64,000 nt of DNA from Hyphomicrobiales bacterium (GTDB taxonomy: Bacteria > Pseudomonadota > Alphaproteobacteria > Rhizobiales > Rhizobiaceae): contig UCMW01000021.1 in the NCBI GenBank assembly GCA_900473745.1, positions 113,109-177,108 on the forward strand, read 5' to 3'. The translations under genes were made by a program, and so were the position numbers. Shown here piece by piece: positions 35,205 to 44,109 of this stretch (position 1 is the stretch's first letter; each line of letters opens with the position of its first letter). The notes below the pieces were generated by a model. It saw only the letters and a list, made by a program, of their open reading frames with translations. It was not told the DNA's origin and did no database searches.

Positions 35205-35768
35205 ATGACAACAGTCACCTCCACAAATTCTGCGGCTCTTCTGATCCTCCAGCAGACAGCATCCATCCGACCGAGCCAGCAGCTAGACGCTGGTTCCGGC
35301 GACATGCTGGCGGTCGCAAATGGCATCAGCGAGCAGGTCAGCAGCAACCAGCAGCCGACGCAGGCCCAGTCAAAAATCTCGGAATCCCTCTTCAGCGTGA
35401 ACCATGTCAGCATCAACAAGTTGAAGATGGATCTGATCGACCGCACCGGCAAAGCCCTCGGCGTCGACCAAGCGGACTTTGCGTCGAGAGAAGATTTCGT
35501 CGATGCCATGCAGAAAGCGCTCGGCAAACTGAAGATGGAAGGCGGAGATGACGCTGTCCGGGGCCTGGAGAAGGAACTTGGTCTCGACAAACTCGGCGTG
35601 TCCATCCAGGACGTGATCGACAGCGCCAAGGATCCCGAGGCGAACGACAAGCTGACCAAGGCCCTGGAAAAACAGGCCAAGATCAATCTCGGGCTCGACG
35701 AAGTCGCAGCACAGCGCTTTCCGATCCAGTTTGACGAGGCTGGAACCTATGGTCCGATAAGCTTCTGA
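35205..35768 (+). CDS. Hypothetical protein, rhizobial type
   Basis: 187 residues, no signal peptide. The N-terminus is Ser/Thr/Gln-rich (TTVTSTNSAALLILQQTASIRPSQQ) and resembles several rhizobial unknowns. The middle (about 60-160) is helical and charged (LDLIDRTGK-like MDLIDRTGKALGVDQADFASREDFVDAMQKALGKL). GAGAGAATCCC precedes ATG 35205. No domain recognised. Confidence 0.6.
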   Translation: MTTVTSTNSAALLILQQTASIRPSQQLDAGSGDMLAVANGISEQVSSNQQPTQAQSKISESLFSVNHVSINKLKMDLIDRTGKALGVDQADFASREDFVDAMQKALGKLKMEGGDDAVRGLEKELGLDKLGVSIQDVIDSAKDPEANDKLTKALEKQAKINLGLDEVAAQRFPIQFDEAGTYGPISF

Positions 35769-35819
35769 CCAGCTCACCGGGCCGGCCCCGGAAGCGACCC
35801 TCTTGATTTGAATTCAATG

Positions 35820-35847
35820 AGATATACATTGGAGCCAATGTATATCT
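35820..35847. promoter_or_regulatory. Perfect 13-bp inverted repeat, vapBC operator
   Basis: AGATATACATTGG-AG-CCAATGTATATCT. It ends 13 bases before the antitoxin ATG and lies in an AT-rich promoter zone, the place where antitoxin or antitoxin-toxin complexes bind to repress their own operon. Confidence 0.8.
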
Positions 35848-35859
35848 TCGGAGAACGCC

Positions 35860-36090
35860 ATGCAAATCGCCAAATGGGGTAATAGCCTTGCCGTGCGCCT
35901 TCCCGCCAGCGTGGTCGAAGCGCTGAAACTGAAGGAAGGTGACTATATCGAAATTCGCGCTGCAGACTGGCGCGAGCTCGATGTTGCTCGCAAGCCCACG
36001 CCGCAAGACCTTCTTCAGCGCCTGCGCGCCTTCCGGGGCCGATTACCGCCCGACTTCAAGTTCGACCGGGATGAGGCGAATGGCAGGTAG
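35860..36090 (+). CDS. vapB: AbrB/SpoVT-type antitoxin (VapB)
   Basis: 76 residues. The swapped-hairpin SpoVT-AbrB DNA-binding domain covers residues 1-45 (MQIAKWGNSLAVRLPASVVEALKLKEGDYIEI). The C-terminal part (LLQRLRAFRGRLPPDFKFDRDEA) is the toxin-binding tail, ending in the frame that overlaps the toxin by 11 bases. Represses through the palindrome just upstream and neutralises the PIN toxin. Confidence 0.92.
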   Translation: MQIAKWGNSLAVRLPASVVEALKLKEGDYIEIRAADWRELDVARKPTPQDLLQRLRAFRGRLPPDFKFDRDEANGR

Positions 36091-36496
36091 GTTCGTCGAC
36101 ACGAATGTGCTGCTCTATCTCGCATCCGGTGATCAACGAAAAGCTGATCTGGCAGAGGCCGCACTTAGCCAAGGGGGCACGATTAGCGTCCAGGTCCTCA
36201 ATGAAATTGCTAACGTCCTGCGCCGGAAGATGCAGATGTCCTGGTCGGACACGCATGTTTTTATCGATATGGTCCGCGCATTGCTGACCGTCGAGCCTGT
36301 CACGACGACAACTCACCAGAATGGGCTTGTCGTCTCCGAGCGTTACGGGCTTTCCATCTATGACGCGATGATTGTTGCAGCCGCACTCCTGTCCGGTTGC
36401 GACACCTTGTTGTCCGAAGACATGCAGGACGGCCTTGTCATTGATGGCGGTCTGCGCATCGTCAACCCGTTTGGCCTACCTCCAAAGTCGGAATAG
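36080..36496 (+). CDS. vapC: PIN-domain ribonuclease toxin (VapC)
   Basis: 138 residues from ATG 36080; ATG 36071 is the alternative. PIN fold with acidic residues in FVDTNVLLYL, LNEIANVLRRK, SIYDAMIVAAALLSGCDTLLSEDMQDG, all three or four acidic positions retained. VapC toxins cleave tRNA or rRNA when the antitoxin is lost. Overlaps vapB by 11 bases. Confidence 0.93.
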   Translation: MAGRFVDTNVLLYLASGDQRKADLAEAALSQGGTISVQVLNEIANVLRRKMQMSWSDTHVFIDMVRALLTVEPVTTTTHQNGLVVSERYGLSIYDAMIVAAALLSGCDTLLSEDMQDGLVIDGGLRIVNPFGLPPKSE

Positions 36497-36542
36497 TGAA
36501 CCAGCTGGCAGGCAACAAGATGTCCGCTGCCTCTTCTCCACC

Positions 36543-37469
36543 TCAAAACCCGATCTCCGCCGCCGTCGGCGGGTTGGCCCCTGCCCGCGAGACGGTCACG
36601 GCGGCAGCCTTGGCGCCGACCGTCAGCGCCTGCCGCACTGCCTCTTCCGACAACGTCGCGACCTTGTCCTTGGCCAGCAACCCCTGACGCTTCAGCGACG
36701 CCAGAATGCCTGCGTCGAACGTGTCTCCGGCGCCGACGGTGTCTACCACCTCGACTTTGTTCGACGGAACGGAAACCTTGAAGCCGGCCGTGTAGCCTGT
36801 CGCGCCTTCCGCGCCCTTGGTCAGCACCACGAGCTTGGCGCCGCGGGTCAGCCAGTAGGCGGCGCGTTCGTCCTGGGTGCCAGGAAGATCGAACCAGTCC
36901 AGATCTTCGTCGGAGAATTTCAGGATATCGGACATGTCCGCCATGCGGGCGATGCGGGCCTGGTGGGCGGCCTTGTCCTTGATGAAGCCGGGGCGGATGT
37001 TGGGGTCGAGTGAGATCACGCGGGTCTTGTGCTCGCGGGTCATCAGCGCCTCATAGGTCGAGCCGCAGGGTTCCGGGATCAGGCTGATCGCGCCGAAATG
37101 CAGCGCCTCGCAGTTGCTGTCCAGCGTGGGCAGGTCGGCTTCCGTGATCATGCGACCCGCGGTATTCTCGTCATAGAAGGCATAGGATGCCTGGCCGTTG
37201 GTGAGCTTGACGAGCGCAATCGTGCAAGGGCGCGAGAGCGTGGCGCAGTAGCTGTAGTCGACGCCCGAGGATTTCAGCGTGTCGCGCAGGATGTCGCCCA
37301 GCATGTCGTCGGAGAGGCCGGTGAAGAAGCCGGTGTCGATGCCGAGGCGCCCGAGCGCAATCGCCGTGTTGAAGATCGCGCCGCCGGCATAGGGCGAAAA
37401 GGCCCGCTCGCCGAGCGTGGTTTCGCGTGGCAACATGTCGATCAGCGCTTCGCCGCAACACAGGATCAT
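36543..37469 (-). CDS. Fructokinase, PfkB family
   Basis: 308 residues from ATG 37469 (GGGAGG upstream); a longer frame reaches into pyrE. PfkB/ribokinase fold: CCGEALIDMLP, the FSPYAGGAIFNTAIALGRLG substrate loop, SLDPNIRPGFI, and the ATP/anion-hole signature DTVGAGDTFDAGILASL. Matches rhizobial fructokinase (frk), which phosphorylates fructose entering by FrcBCA. Lies 77 bases after pyrE on the same strand. Confidence 0.9.
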   Translation of the reverse strand: MILCCGEALIDMLPRETTLGERAFSPYAGGAIFNTAIALGRLGIDTGFFTGLSDDMLGDILRDTLKSSGVDYSYCATLSRPCTIALVKLTNGQASYAFYDENTAGRMITEADLPTLDSNCEALHFGAISLIPEPCGSTYEALMTREHKTRVISLDPNIRPGFIKDKAAHQARIARMADMSDILKFSDEDLDWFDLPGTQDERAAYWLTRGAKLVVLTKGAEGATGYTAGFKVSVPSNKVEVVDTVGAGDTFDAGILASLKRQGLLAKDKVATLSEEAVRQALTVGAKAAAVTVSRAGANPPTAAEIGF

Positions 37470-37546
37470 CTCGACCTCCCAGTCATCTGTTTCAATCGAT
37501 TTAAACCAAGTCGCTCTTGATTTCCAGTGCGACTGTGAGCATTTGC

Positions 37547-38239
37547 TCAGGCGAGCGACGAAATCCCACCATTGCGTCCCGACCATTCGAGCGGCGCATC
37601 GAGGAAGGCCTCGACTTCCGACAGCGTCTTCTCGTCGAACAGTTTCTGATCGCGGGCGACGGCGAGCACGTTCCGCCAGGTGGCGATGTAGTGGAGTTTT
37701 ACCTTGCCGTCGTCGAAGCGCTGCTGGGCTTCCGGGAAGATGCCATAAAAGAACAGCGCAATGCCGTGGTCCACCACGCCACCGGCAGCCCTGATGGCAT
37801 CGATGAACTTGAACATGCTGCCGCCGGCCGTCGTCAGGTCCTCGATGACGAGCACGCGCGAACCTTCCGGCATATGGCCTTCGATCTGCGCATTGCGGCC
37901 GTGCCCCTTCGGGGCTTTGCGCACATAGATCATCGGCAAGCCCAAGCGATCGGCGAGAAGTGCGGCAAACGGGATACCCGCCGTCTCGCCGCCGGCGATG
38001 CAATCGAACTGCTCGAAGCCGGCATTGCGCATCAGCGTCGCGGCAGCAAAATCCATGACGGCAGAGCGCACGCGCGGGTAGGACAGCAGCTTGCGGCAGT
38101 CGATATAGACGGGGCTCTTCATCCCCGAGGAGAGCTTGTAGGGCTCCGCCGCGTTAAAGTGGACCGCCTTGATCTCCCAGAGCATCTTCGCGACGAGTTC
38201 GGCCATGACGGCGGTGTCGGTGAAGGGGGTCTGGATCAT
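37547..38239 (-). CDS. pyrE: Orotate phosphoribosyltransferase
   Basis: 230 residues. Fifth step of pyrimidine synthesis: orotate plus PRPP to OMP. PRPP loop VLVIEDLTTAGGSMFKFIDAI, catalytic segment YVRKAPKGHGRNAQIEG and the opening KAVHFNAAEPYKLSSGMKSPVYIDCRKLL. The C-terminus is longer than in E. coli, as in other rhizobia. The genome places pyrC, pyrE and pyrD in separate transcripts. Confidence 0.95.
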   Translation of the reverse strand: MIQTPFTDTAVMAELVAKMLWEIKAVHFNAAEPYKLSSGMKSPVYIDCRKLLSYPRVRSAVMDFAAATLMRNAGFEQFDCIAGGETAGIPFAALLADRLGLPMIYVRKAPKGHGRNAQIEGHMPEGSRVLVIEDLTTAGGSMFKFIDAIRAAGGVVDHGIALFFYGIFPEAQQRFDDGKVKLHYIATWRNVLAVARDQKLFDEKTLSEVEAFLDAPLEWSGRNGGISSLA

Positions 38240-38366
38240 CGGTCGCTCCTGTCAAACATGGGTCAAAGCGCAATAGCAGCAAGCCGTGCGGCCCGCCAGA
38301 TCAACATGCATGGAACAATCCGCTTCGCCAGATCTTTACGGCTCGCCACACACGAAGGAACATCCC

Positions 38367-38522
38367 ATGGACAACATGCTCGTCATCCAGCCGCTCGTCG
38401 CCCTCATCGCCGGTATCCTGATCCTGATCATGCCGCGCCTGCTCAACTACGTGGTCGCGATCTATCTCATCATTATCGGCGTGCTCGGCCTCTGGCCGCA
38501 GCTCGGCTCGCTCGGCGCCTAA
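38367..38522 (+). CDS. DUF3096 small membrane protein
   Basis: 51 residues from ATG 38367 (AAGGAA upstream). Two membrane helices, about 5-22 (LVIQPLVALIAGILILIM) and 26-44 (LLNYVVAIYLIIIGVLGLW). Matches the DUF3096 family of short inner-membrane proteins, function unknown. Convergent with pyrC. Confidence 0.82.
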   Translation: MDNMLVIQPLVALIAGILILIMPRLLNYVVAIYLIIIGVLGLWPQLGSLGA

Positions 38523-38556
38523 ACCTCAAGGCCTGCCAGCCCCTATCGACCGCAAC

Positions 38557-38586
38557 AAGAGCCTCGTGCGCCCGCACGAGGCTCTT
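38557..38586. terminator. Bidirectional terminator hairpin between DUF3096 gene and pyrC
   Basis: AAGAGCCTCGTGC-GCCC-GCACGAGGCTCTT, perfect 13-bp stem between convergent genes; ends with AA/TT on both sides. Confidence 0.7.
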
Positions 38587-38592
38587 GGCGCA

Positions 38593-39630
38593 TCAGGCGA
38601 CATCCCAATGCAGCGGGAACTTCGGGTCGAATACCGTCACCGGCCCTGCCCCGGTGAAGATCTTGCTCGGGAATTCGACAGCCTCTTCACGCTTCACCAG
38701 TGTGATGGTCTCCTCGTTCGGCAGCAAGCCGTACCAGGCGGGTCCATTCAGCGAGGCAAAGGCCTCGAGCTTGTCGAGAGCATTCTCCTCTTCGAAGACG
38801 TGGGCAAGGCAGCTCATCGTGTTGATCGAGGTGTAGATGCCGGCGCAGCCACAGCCGCATTCTTTCAACGGGTCCACATGCGGGGCGCTGTCGGTGCCGA
38901 GGAAGAACCTGATATCGCCGGAAGCCGCTGTCTTGCGCAGCGCCTGGCGATGATTTTCACGCTTGGCGACCGGAAGGCAGTAATAGTGGGGGCGGATGCC
39001 GCCGACGAGAATGTCGTTACGGTTGATGATCAGGTGATGGGTGGTGATCGATCCGGCAAGGTTGCGGTCGGCAGCGCGGATATACTGGACACCGTCTTCC
39101 GTCGTCACATGTTCCACGGTGATCTTCAGCTCCGGCAGGCGCCTGCGCAGCGGCTCGAGAACCGTGTCGATGAAGACCTTCTCGCGGTCGAAGATATCGA
39201 CCTCCGGTGTCGTCACCTCACCATGCACGCAAAGCGGCAGGCCAATCTTCGCCATGCGCTCCAGCACCGGCATGGCCTTGTCCATGTCGCGCACGCCGCC
39301 ATGGGAATTGGTGGTGGCACCGGCGGGATAGAGCTTCACCGCCGTGATCAAGCCGGAGCGTTTGCCCTCCTCCACATCGTCGGGGTTCGTCTGCTCGGTC
39401 AGATAGAGCGTCATCAGGGGTTCGAAGCGGTCGCCCGCGGGAAGTGCCTTCACGATGCGCTCGCGATAGGCCTTCGCGTCCGCCGTGGTGACCACCGGCG
39501 GCACGAGGTTGGGCATGATGATGGCGCGGGCGAAGTGCCGGCTGGTGTCGCCGATCACGCCCTCCAGCATGGCGCCATCGCGCAGGTGCAGATGCCAGTC
39601 GTCGGGGCGGCGGATGGTGAGGGATGACAT
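38593..39630 (-). CDS. pyrC: Dihydroorotase
   Basis: 345 residues, class II (E. coli-like) dihydroorotase, third step of pyrimidine synthesis. Zinc ligands in DWHLHLRDG, carboxylated lysine in AVKLYPAG, LCVHGEV, VEHVTT and FFLGTDSAPH. Loop CGCGCAGIY and tail close to the E. coli type. Transcribed alone on the minus strand. Confidence 0.96.
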   Translation of the reverse strand: MSSLTIRRPDDWHLHLRDGAMLEGVIGDTSRHFARAIIMPNLVPPVVTTADAKAYRERIVKALPAGDRFEPLMTLYLTEQTNPDDVEEGKRSGLITAVKLYPAGATTNSHGGVRDMDKAMPVLERMAKIGLPLCVHGEVTTPEVDIFDREKVFIDTVLEPLRRRLPELKITVEHVTTEDGVQYIRAADRNLAGSITTHHLIINRNDILVGGIRPHYYCLPVAKRENHRQALRKTAASGDIRFFLGTDSAPHVDPLKECGCGCAGIYTSINTMSCLAHVFEEENALDKLEAFASLNGPAWYGLLPNEETITLVKREEAVEFPSKIFTGAGPVTVFDPKFPLHWDVA

Positions 39631-39696
39631 GGGCGGGGCCTCCGGCTTGGCGAGAACTCGCCGCCCTTAGCATGTCTGCCCACGGGGATCAAAGCA

Positions 39697-40782
39697 TCAG
39701 GCGACCCGATCGCTCGCGGAAACTCCGGCCTTCTCCGCCTCTTCCGCCTGTTCGCGCCGATCCTGCTCCATGATCGCCTGTATCCGCGGAAGCGCCCGCT
39801 CGAAGGCGGCCACGCAGTCCGGATCGAACTGGGTGCCGGCGCGACCGAGGATGTGCTCGACCGTGCGCTCGAAGCTCCAGGCCGGCTTGTAGGGTCTCTC
39901 CGTCGTCAGGGCGTCGAAATTGTCGGCGATGCAGACGATGCGCCCGGAGATCGGGATCGCGGTGCCAACCAGACGGTTCGGATAACCCTGCCCATCCCAG
40001 CGCTCGTGATGGCTGGCGGCAATCTCGGAAGCGAGCTGCAGAAGCGAGGAACGGGAGCGGCCCAGGATGTCGCTGCCGATTTCGGCATGCGACTGCATCT
40101 GGCGATATTCGGCTTCCGTCAGACGCCCCTGCTTCAGCAGAACCGTGTCGGGCATCGCGACCTTGCCGATGTCGTGCATCGGCGCCGCCAGCCGGATGTC
40201 ATGGCAGACATGGCTAGGCAGACCCAATTCGATCGCGATCGCTTCCGAATAGGCCGCGACGCGCAGTGTATGGCGGGCTGTCTCCGGGTCCTTGTACTCG
40301 GCGGCGAGCGTCAGGCGATGGATGATCTCCTGCTCGCGCTCGCGCAGCTCGCCCACGGCACGCTCGACCTCACGCCGCAACCATTCGGCCTGGTCGGCAA
40401 GCTGGCGCCGGGCTCGGGACAGACTGACGATATTTTGGACACGGGCCTGGAACTCGACCGGGTTCACCGGCTTGGTCAGGAAGTCGATAGCGCCGGCATT
40501 CAGCGCCGCCATGCGCGTCGTCATGTCCTTGTCGGCCGTGACGAAGATGACCGGTACTTCGGCATATTTTTCGAAGCGAACAATTTCCGTAAAAAGTTCG
40601 ACGCCATTGTAGACCGGCATCTGGTAATCGATGATGGCGATGTCGAAATCGAGCTCCGGCAGCGCCGAGAGCACGGCATCGGGGCTGGCGTATGCCACTG
40701 CCTCGCAGTTGTCGAGCTTACCGACGAGCTTCGTCAGGAGCTTCAGATTTGTGCTGTTGTCGTCCACCAACAAAATACGCAT
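39697..40782 (-). CDS. Response regulator with HD-GYP phosphodiesterase domain
   Basis: 361 residues. Receiver 1-120 with D7/D8, phospho-acceptor D52 (IIDYQMP) and K in FLTKPVNP. A helical linker (about 123-160, coiled coil) leads to an HD-GYP domain with the HDIGK motif and complete SHHERWDGQGYP. HD-GYP proteins break down cyclic di-GMP. ATG 40782 has GGAGG upstream. Last gene of the four-gene signalling operon, 18 bases after the hybrid kinase. Confidence 0.93.
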   Translation of the reverse strand: MRILLVDDNSTNLKLLTKLVGKLDNCEAVAYASPDAVLSALPELDFDIAIIDYQMPVYNGVELFTEIVRFEKYAEVPVIFVTADKDMTTRMAALNAGAIDFLTKPVNPVEFQARVQNIVSLSRARRQLADQAEWLRREVERAVGELREREQEIIHRLTLAAEYKDPETARHTLRVAAYSEAIAIELGLPSHVCHDIRLAAPMHDIGKVAMPDTVLLKQGRLTEAEYRQMQSHAEIGSDILGRSRSSLLQLASEIAASHHERWDGQGYPNRLVGTAIPISGRIVCIADNFDALTTERPYKPAWSFERTVEHILGRAGTQFDPDCVAAFERALPRIQAIMEQDRREQAEEAEKAGVSASDRVA

Positions 40783-40799
40783 GAACGCCTCCTTGCTTA

Positions 40800-43061
40800 T
40801 CAGGCAACCAGTTTAAATTTAAGCGCGAGGATCTCCTCGCCGAGCAATTCGATATCCTCAGGTGCCGGGGGCTGGCTCCTGAGCGCATTGGCCTTCACCG
40901 CTAGGTCGTTCAGACCGACATTGGAGGCTGCCCCCTTGATCGTGTGCAGAACGCGGTCGATCTTTTCGGAGTCGTTCCTGCGAAGCGCCTGGTTCAACTC
41001 ATCCAGCAGGCCGGTCGCATCGTCGAAGAAGGATTCGACCAGTTCCTGAAAGACGTCTTCGCCGAGCGCGTCGACGAGTTCGGCGTGACGCGCCTCGTCC
41101 AGACCTTCGATGCCGAGCCCGGGCATCGATTGAAGCGGCAAGGCGGTGAGATCCAGATCCGGCAGTTCCAGCTTCTGGGGGGCCGTCGTCGTTGCAGGGG
41201 CCGGTGCGGTTTCGCGGGCCGTCGACGTGGCGTGTGCAATCATCTTTCGCAATCTTTCCAGTGTCACGGGCTTGGCTTCGAAGCCTTTCATTCCGGCGTC
41301 GAGGCAGCGGCGGCGGTCGTCGTCCGAAGCGTTGGCGGTCATCGCGATGATCGGCACTTCGGCCGAGGGTCCGCCTTCGGCAATGATCCGCTTCGTCGCC
41401 TCGATGCCGTCCATGACAGGCATCTGCATGTCCATCAGGATGAGATCGAAGGTCTTTTCGCGGGAGATGGAGACGGCTTCTGCGCCGTCATTGGCGATCT
41501 CCACATCTTGGCCGAGACGGGCGAGGAAGCGGGTCGCAACGATCTGGTTGACCTTGTTGTCTTCCACCAGAAGGATGCGGTAGCGCGGCAGCGTTTCTTC
41601 GGCGATCACCTTGGCTGCAAGACCACTCGCCTCCTCGCGGGTCACGGGAACGACCGCCAGCTCGAACCAGAAGATGGAGCCCACGCCGACGGTGCTGCTC
41701 ATGCCGAGCTCGCCGCCGAGCTTCTCGACGATCTGCTTGCAGATGGTGAGACCGAGACCGGTTCCGCCGTAGCGACGGCTGATCGAGGCGTCGACCTGGG
41801 AAAAGGGCTTGAACAGCTTGTCGAGGCCCGCCTCGTCGATGCCGATGCCCGTGTCTTCCACTTCGAAGCGGATCATCAGCTTGCCTTCGCGGTAGAAGTC
41901 GCGCAGGCGCAACGTGACCGTACCCTGCTGCGTGAACTTCACGGCATTCGACAGCAGGTTCAAGAGAACCTGGCGCAGGCGCGTCGGATCGGTCTTGACG
42001 TAGAGCGCTTGCAGCGAATCCGGCAGGTCGAGGATCACGGTATTGCCATGGTCGTCGGCTCGTCCCCTGATGATGCTGGCAGTACTTTCGGCCAGCGCGC
42101 AGACGTCGAAGGCGCGCTCCTCGAGTTCCAGCTTGCCATGCTCGATCTTGGAAAAGTCGAGGATCTCGTTGATGACCTCGAGCAGGGCTTCCCCCGAGGA
42201 GCGGATCGTCTTGACGCTCTGGATCGCGTCGTCCGGCAGTTCGGAGAGCTCGAGCAGTTCCGACATGCCGAGGATTGCATTCAGCGGCGTGCGGATCTCG
42301 TGACCCATGGTCGCCATGAACTGCGATTTCGCCCTGTTTCCGGCGTCGGCGCCTTCATAGGCCTCGCTCAGTTGCGTCGCCATGACCTGCAGTTCGTGAC
42401 TCGACCTGCGCACCGACCGGAGCTGGCGATTGAGGATGACGACGAGGAACACGACCGAGACCATCAACAGGGAGAGCATGACCGTGGAGGTGCGCTCCAG
42501 GTTCAGGATCGTCGTGCGACTTTCCGCCCGCTCGTGGCTGACGCGCGTGTTGGTGTAGAGCAAGAGGTCTTCGGCAACACGCCCCATGCCAACAAGGGAG
42601 GTCTCAAGGCCCTTCAGCTGCTCCGCCGTCGGAAGTTTGCCGGCGGAATAAGCATCGAATATCGGCTGCGCATCACGAACAGACTGCGTCACGCTGCCCA
42701 TATAGCCGCGGATCTTCTCGTCGCCGGAAAAGTAAGTGCCGAACTTCGCCTGATCGAGGATGGACACGCGGGAATAGAGGATGTCGTAGCGCAGCGAGAG
42801 CTCATCAAGCCGTTGCGGGTTCTGGGGGCCCCCCTGAACCTTCGAAAGGCTGTGGCTCAGCTGACGCACTTCCCGGTCGAGTTGGTAGACAGACCAGAGC
42901 GAATTCTCCCGCACGCCGTCTTCCATGATCCGGTACTGGCGGGCGATATCGACAAATAGGATGAGGAGGACGAACAGGAGCACGGCAGACACGGTCTGCA
43001 GAACGAAGGCCACCGTGCCTCCGCCTGCAAACTTCCGTGCTGTGGCTCCCGTCATTGTCAC
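40800..43061 (-). CDS. Hybrid sensor histidine kinase with receiver and Hpt domains
   Basis: 753 residues from GTG 43061, which overlaps the previous stop (GTGA) with GAGG upstream; ATG 43055 is possible. Two membrane helices (about 15-40 and 190-215) flank a periplasmic helical sensor. HisKA H254 (GHEIRTPLNAIL), ATP-binding NLLSNAVKFT and GTGLGLTICKQI, receiver D544 (LILMDMQMP) and Hpt H706 (LHTIKGAAS). A full phosphorelay in one chain, like BarA or RpfC. Its outputs are probably the two receiver proteins of the operon. Confidence 0.93.
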   Translation of the reverse strand: MTMTGATARKFAGGGTVAFVLQTVSAVLLFVLLILFVDIARQYRIMEDGVRENSLWSVYQLDREVRQLSHSLSKVQGGPQNPQRLDELSLRYDILYSRVSILDQAKFGTYFSGDEKIRGYMGSVTQSVRDAQPIFDAYSAGKLPTAEQLKGLETSLVGMGRVAEDLLLYTNTRVSHERAESRTTILNLERTSTVMLSLLMVSVVFLVVILNRQLRSVRRSSHELQVMATQLSEAYEGADAGNRAKSQFMATMGHEIRTPLNAILGMSELLELSELPDDAIQSVKTIRSSGEALLEVINEILDFSKIEHGKLELEERAFDVCALAESTASIIRGRADDHGNTVILDLPDSLQALYVKTDPTRLRQVLLNLLSNAVKFTQQGTVTLRLRDFYREGKLMIRFEVEDTGIGIDEAGLDKLFKPFSQVDASISRRYGGTGLGLTICKQIVEKLGGELGMSSTVGVGSIFWFELAVVPVTREEASGLAAKVIAEETLPRYRILLVEDNKVNQIVATRFLARLGQDVEIANDGAEAVSISREKTFDLILMDMQMPVMDGIEATKRIIAEGGPSAEVPIIAMTANASDDDRRRCLDAGMKGFEAKPVTLERLRKMIAHATSTARETAPAPATTTAPQKLELPDLDLTALPLQSMPGLGIEGLDEARHAELVDALGEDVFQELVESFFDDATGLLDELNQALRRNDSEKIDRVLHTIKGAASNVGLNDLAVKANALRSQPPAPEDIELLGEEILALKFKLVA

Positions 43062-43552
43062 TGGCCGACCTCGATTTCCTTGATCTGCCAGACAGAGCGC
43101 GAGAAGTACTTCTCATTGTAGAGGCGCTGATCGAGATCGAAAGGATAGACCAGCATCAGAGGCCCCTTGTCCCGAACCGACATCAGCTTTCCGTCGAGTT
43201 TCGTCGCGAGGATGGTATCGAGCTTTGCGTCGTCAGCCGGCACATCAGCCGCGTAGTCGTTCAGAGCCCGGACCTTGAGGCTGGTGCCGGTCGCACCGAC
43301 TGCGGCGAGGATTTCGCGCAGCAGCGGGCCTTCGAAGGTTGCCTTGCCTTCGGTCCAGGGTGTTTCCATCTCGCCCTTTCGACCCTTCAGCTTGTCCAGC
43401 ATGGCAATGTCGAACTGCGCCGTATCCCCGGCATTGGTATTGGAGATCTCACCCTTGACGGTAAGCACGACCGGGCCGGTCGGCGCGTCCAGAGCAAGGA
43501 CGCTCGTTGCGCTGAGTGCGGTTGCAAGACACGCGACGAGAATTCTCTTCAT
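43058..43552 (-). CDS. Secreted oxidoreductase molybdopterin-binding-domain-like protein
   Basis: 164 residues from ATG 43552 (GGGGGG about 10 bases before). Signal peptide MKRILVACLATALSATSVLALD. The mature part (VVLTVKGEISNT, FDIAMLDKL, TPWTEGKATFEGPLLREILAAVGA, VRALNDYAADVP, YPFDLDQRLYNEKYFSRSVWQIKEIEV) follows the SUOX/YedY-like fold. The cofactor-ligand cysteine of real molybdoenzymes is absent, so it likely binds a ligand rather than being catalytic. Overlaps the hybrid kinase start: candidate periplasmic sensor partner. Confidence 0.72.
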   Translation of the reverse strand: MKRILVACLATALSATSVLALDAPTGPVVLTVKGEISNTNAGDTAQFDIAMLDKLKGRKGEMETPWTEGKATFEGPLLREILAAVGATGTSLKVRALNDYAADVPADDAKLDTILATKLDGKLMSVRDKGPLMLVYPFDLDQRLYNEKYFSRSVWQIKEIEVGQ

Positions 43553-43569
43553 GAACCTCATTCCCCCCG

Positions 43570-43965
43570 TTAAGCCGAACGGAGTTCGGGATGGACTGCC
43601 GCCGCACCGAGATGATCGGCCAGCAACTTGCAAAAGGCGACGGCTTCGACCGGTTTGTGAAGGAAGTCCGTGACACCGGCGACCTTTGCCTCCTCGCGCA
43701 GGCGCGGTTCGTCGTCTGCCGTGACCATGACCATGGGAACGTCGCGATAGCGATCCATCAGGCGCACGGCCTTGATGAACTGAACTCCGGACATGCCTGG
43801 CAACTGATTGTCAACGATCAGCATGTCGAAGGTCTCGGCGTGACACAGCATCAATGCCGTATTGCCATCGCCCGCGACCTTGATCTCCTCAGACGTCACC
43901 TTCTTCGCGAGGTGACGGATGATCATCGCATTGGTCGGATTGTCCTCGACAATCAATACCGCCAT
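43570..43965 (-). CDS. Single-domain response regulator (CheY-like)
   Basis: 131 residues from ATG 43965. Receiver only: E7/D8, phospho-acceptor D52 (LIVDNQLPG), switch T in VTADDE and lysine in FLHKPVEA. No output domain, so it may act as a phosphate carrier or through protein contacts. First gene of the signalling operon, 17 bases before the molybdopterin-like gene. A CtrA-type box is 145 bases upstream. Confidence 0.9.
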   Translation of the reverse strand: MAVLIVEDNPTNAMIIRHLAKKVTSEEIKVAGDGNTALMLCHAETFDMLIVDNQLPGMSGVQFIKAVRLMDRYRDVPMVMVTADDEPRLREEAKVAGVTDFLHKPVEAVAFCKLLADHLGAAAVHPELRSA

Positions 43966-44109
43966 TTCCTTCACCCCTATGAACACACCTTGAGACCCGC
44001 CAGCCCTCATGGCCCAGCGCGAACGGCGTTAACCTTTCATGGAAGAGTTGTATCAGGGGGAGGCTGAAATTCGCTGAACCAAACCGGTACAATTTTACCG
44101 ATGGCGCAT

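Noticed and set aside
40944..42959. 671-codon open frame antisense to the hybrid kinase
   Set aside because: High-GC shadow: no ribosome site or family match, and the opposite strand encodes a complete kinase.
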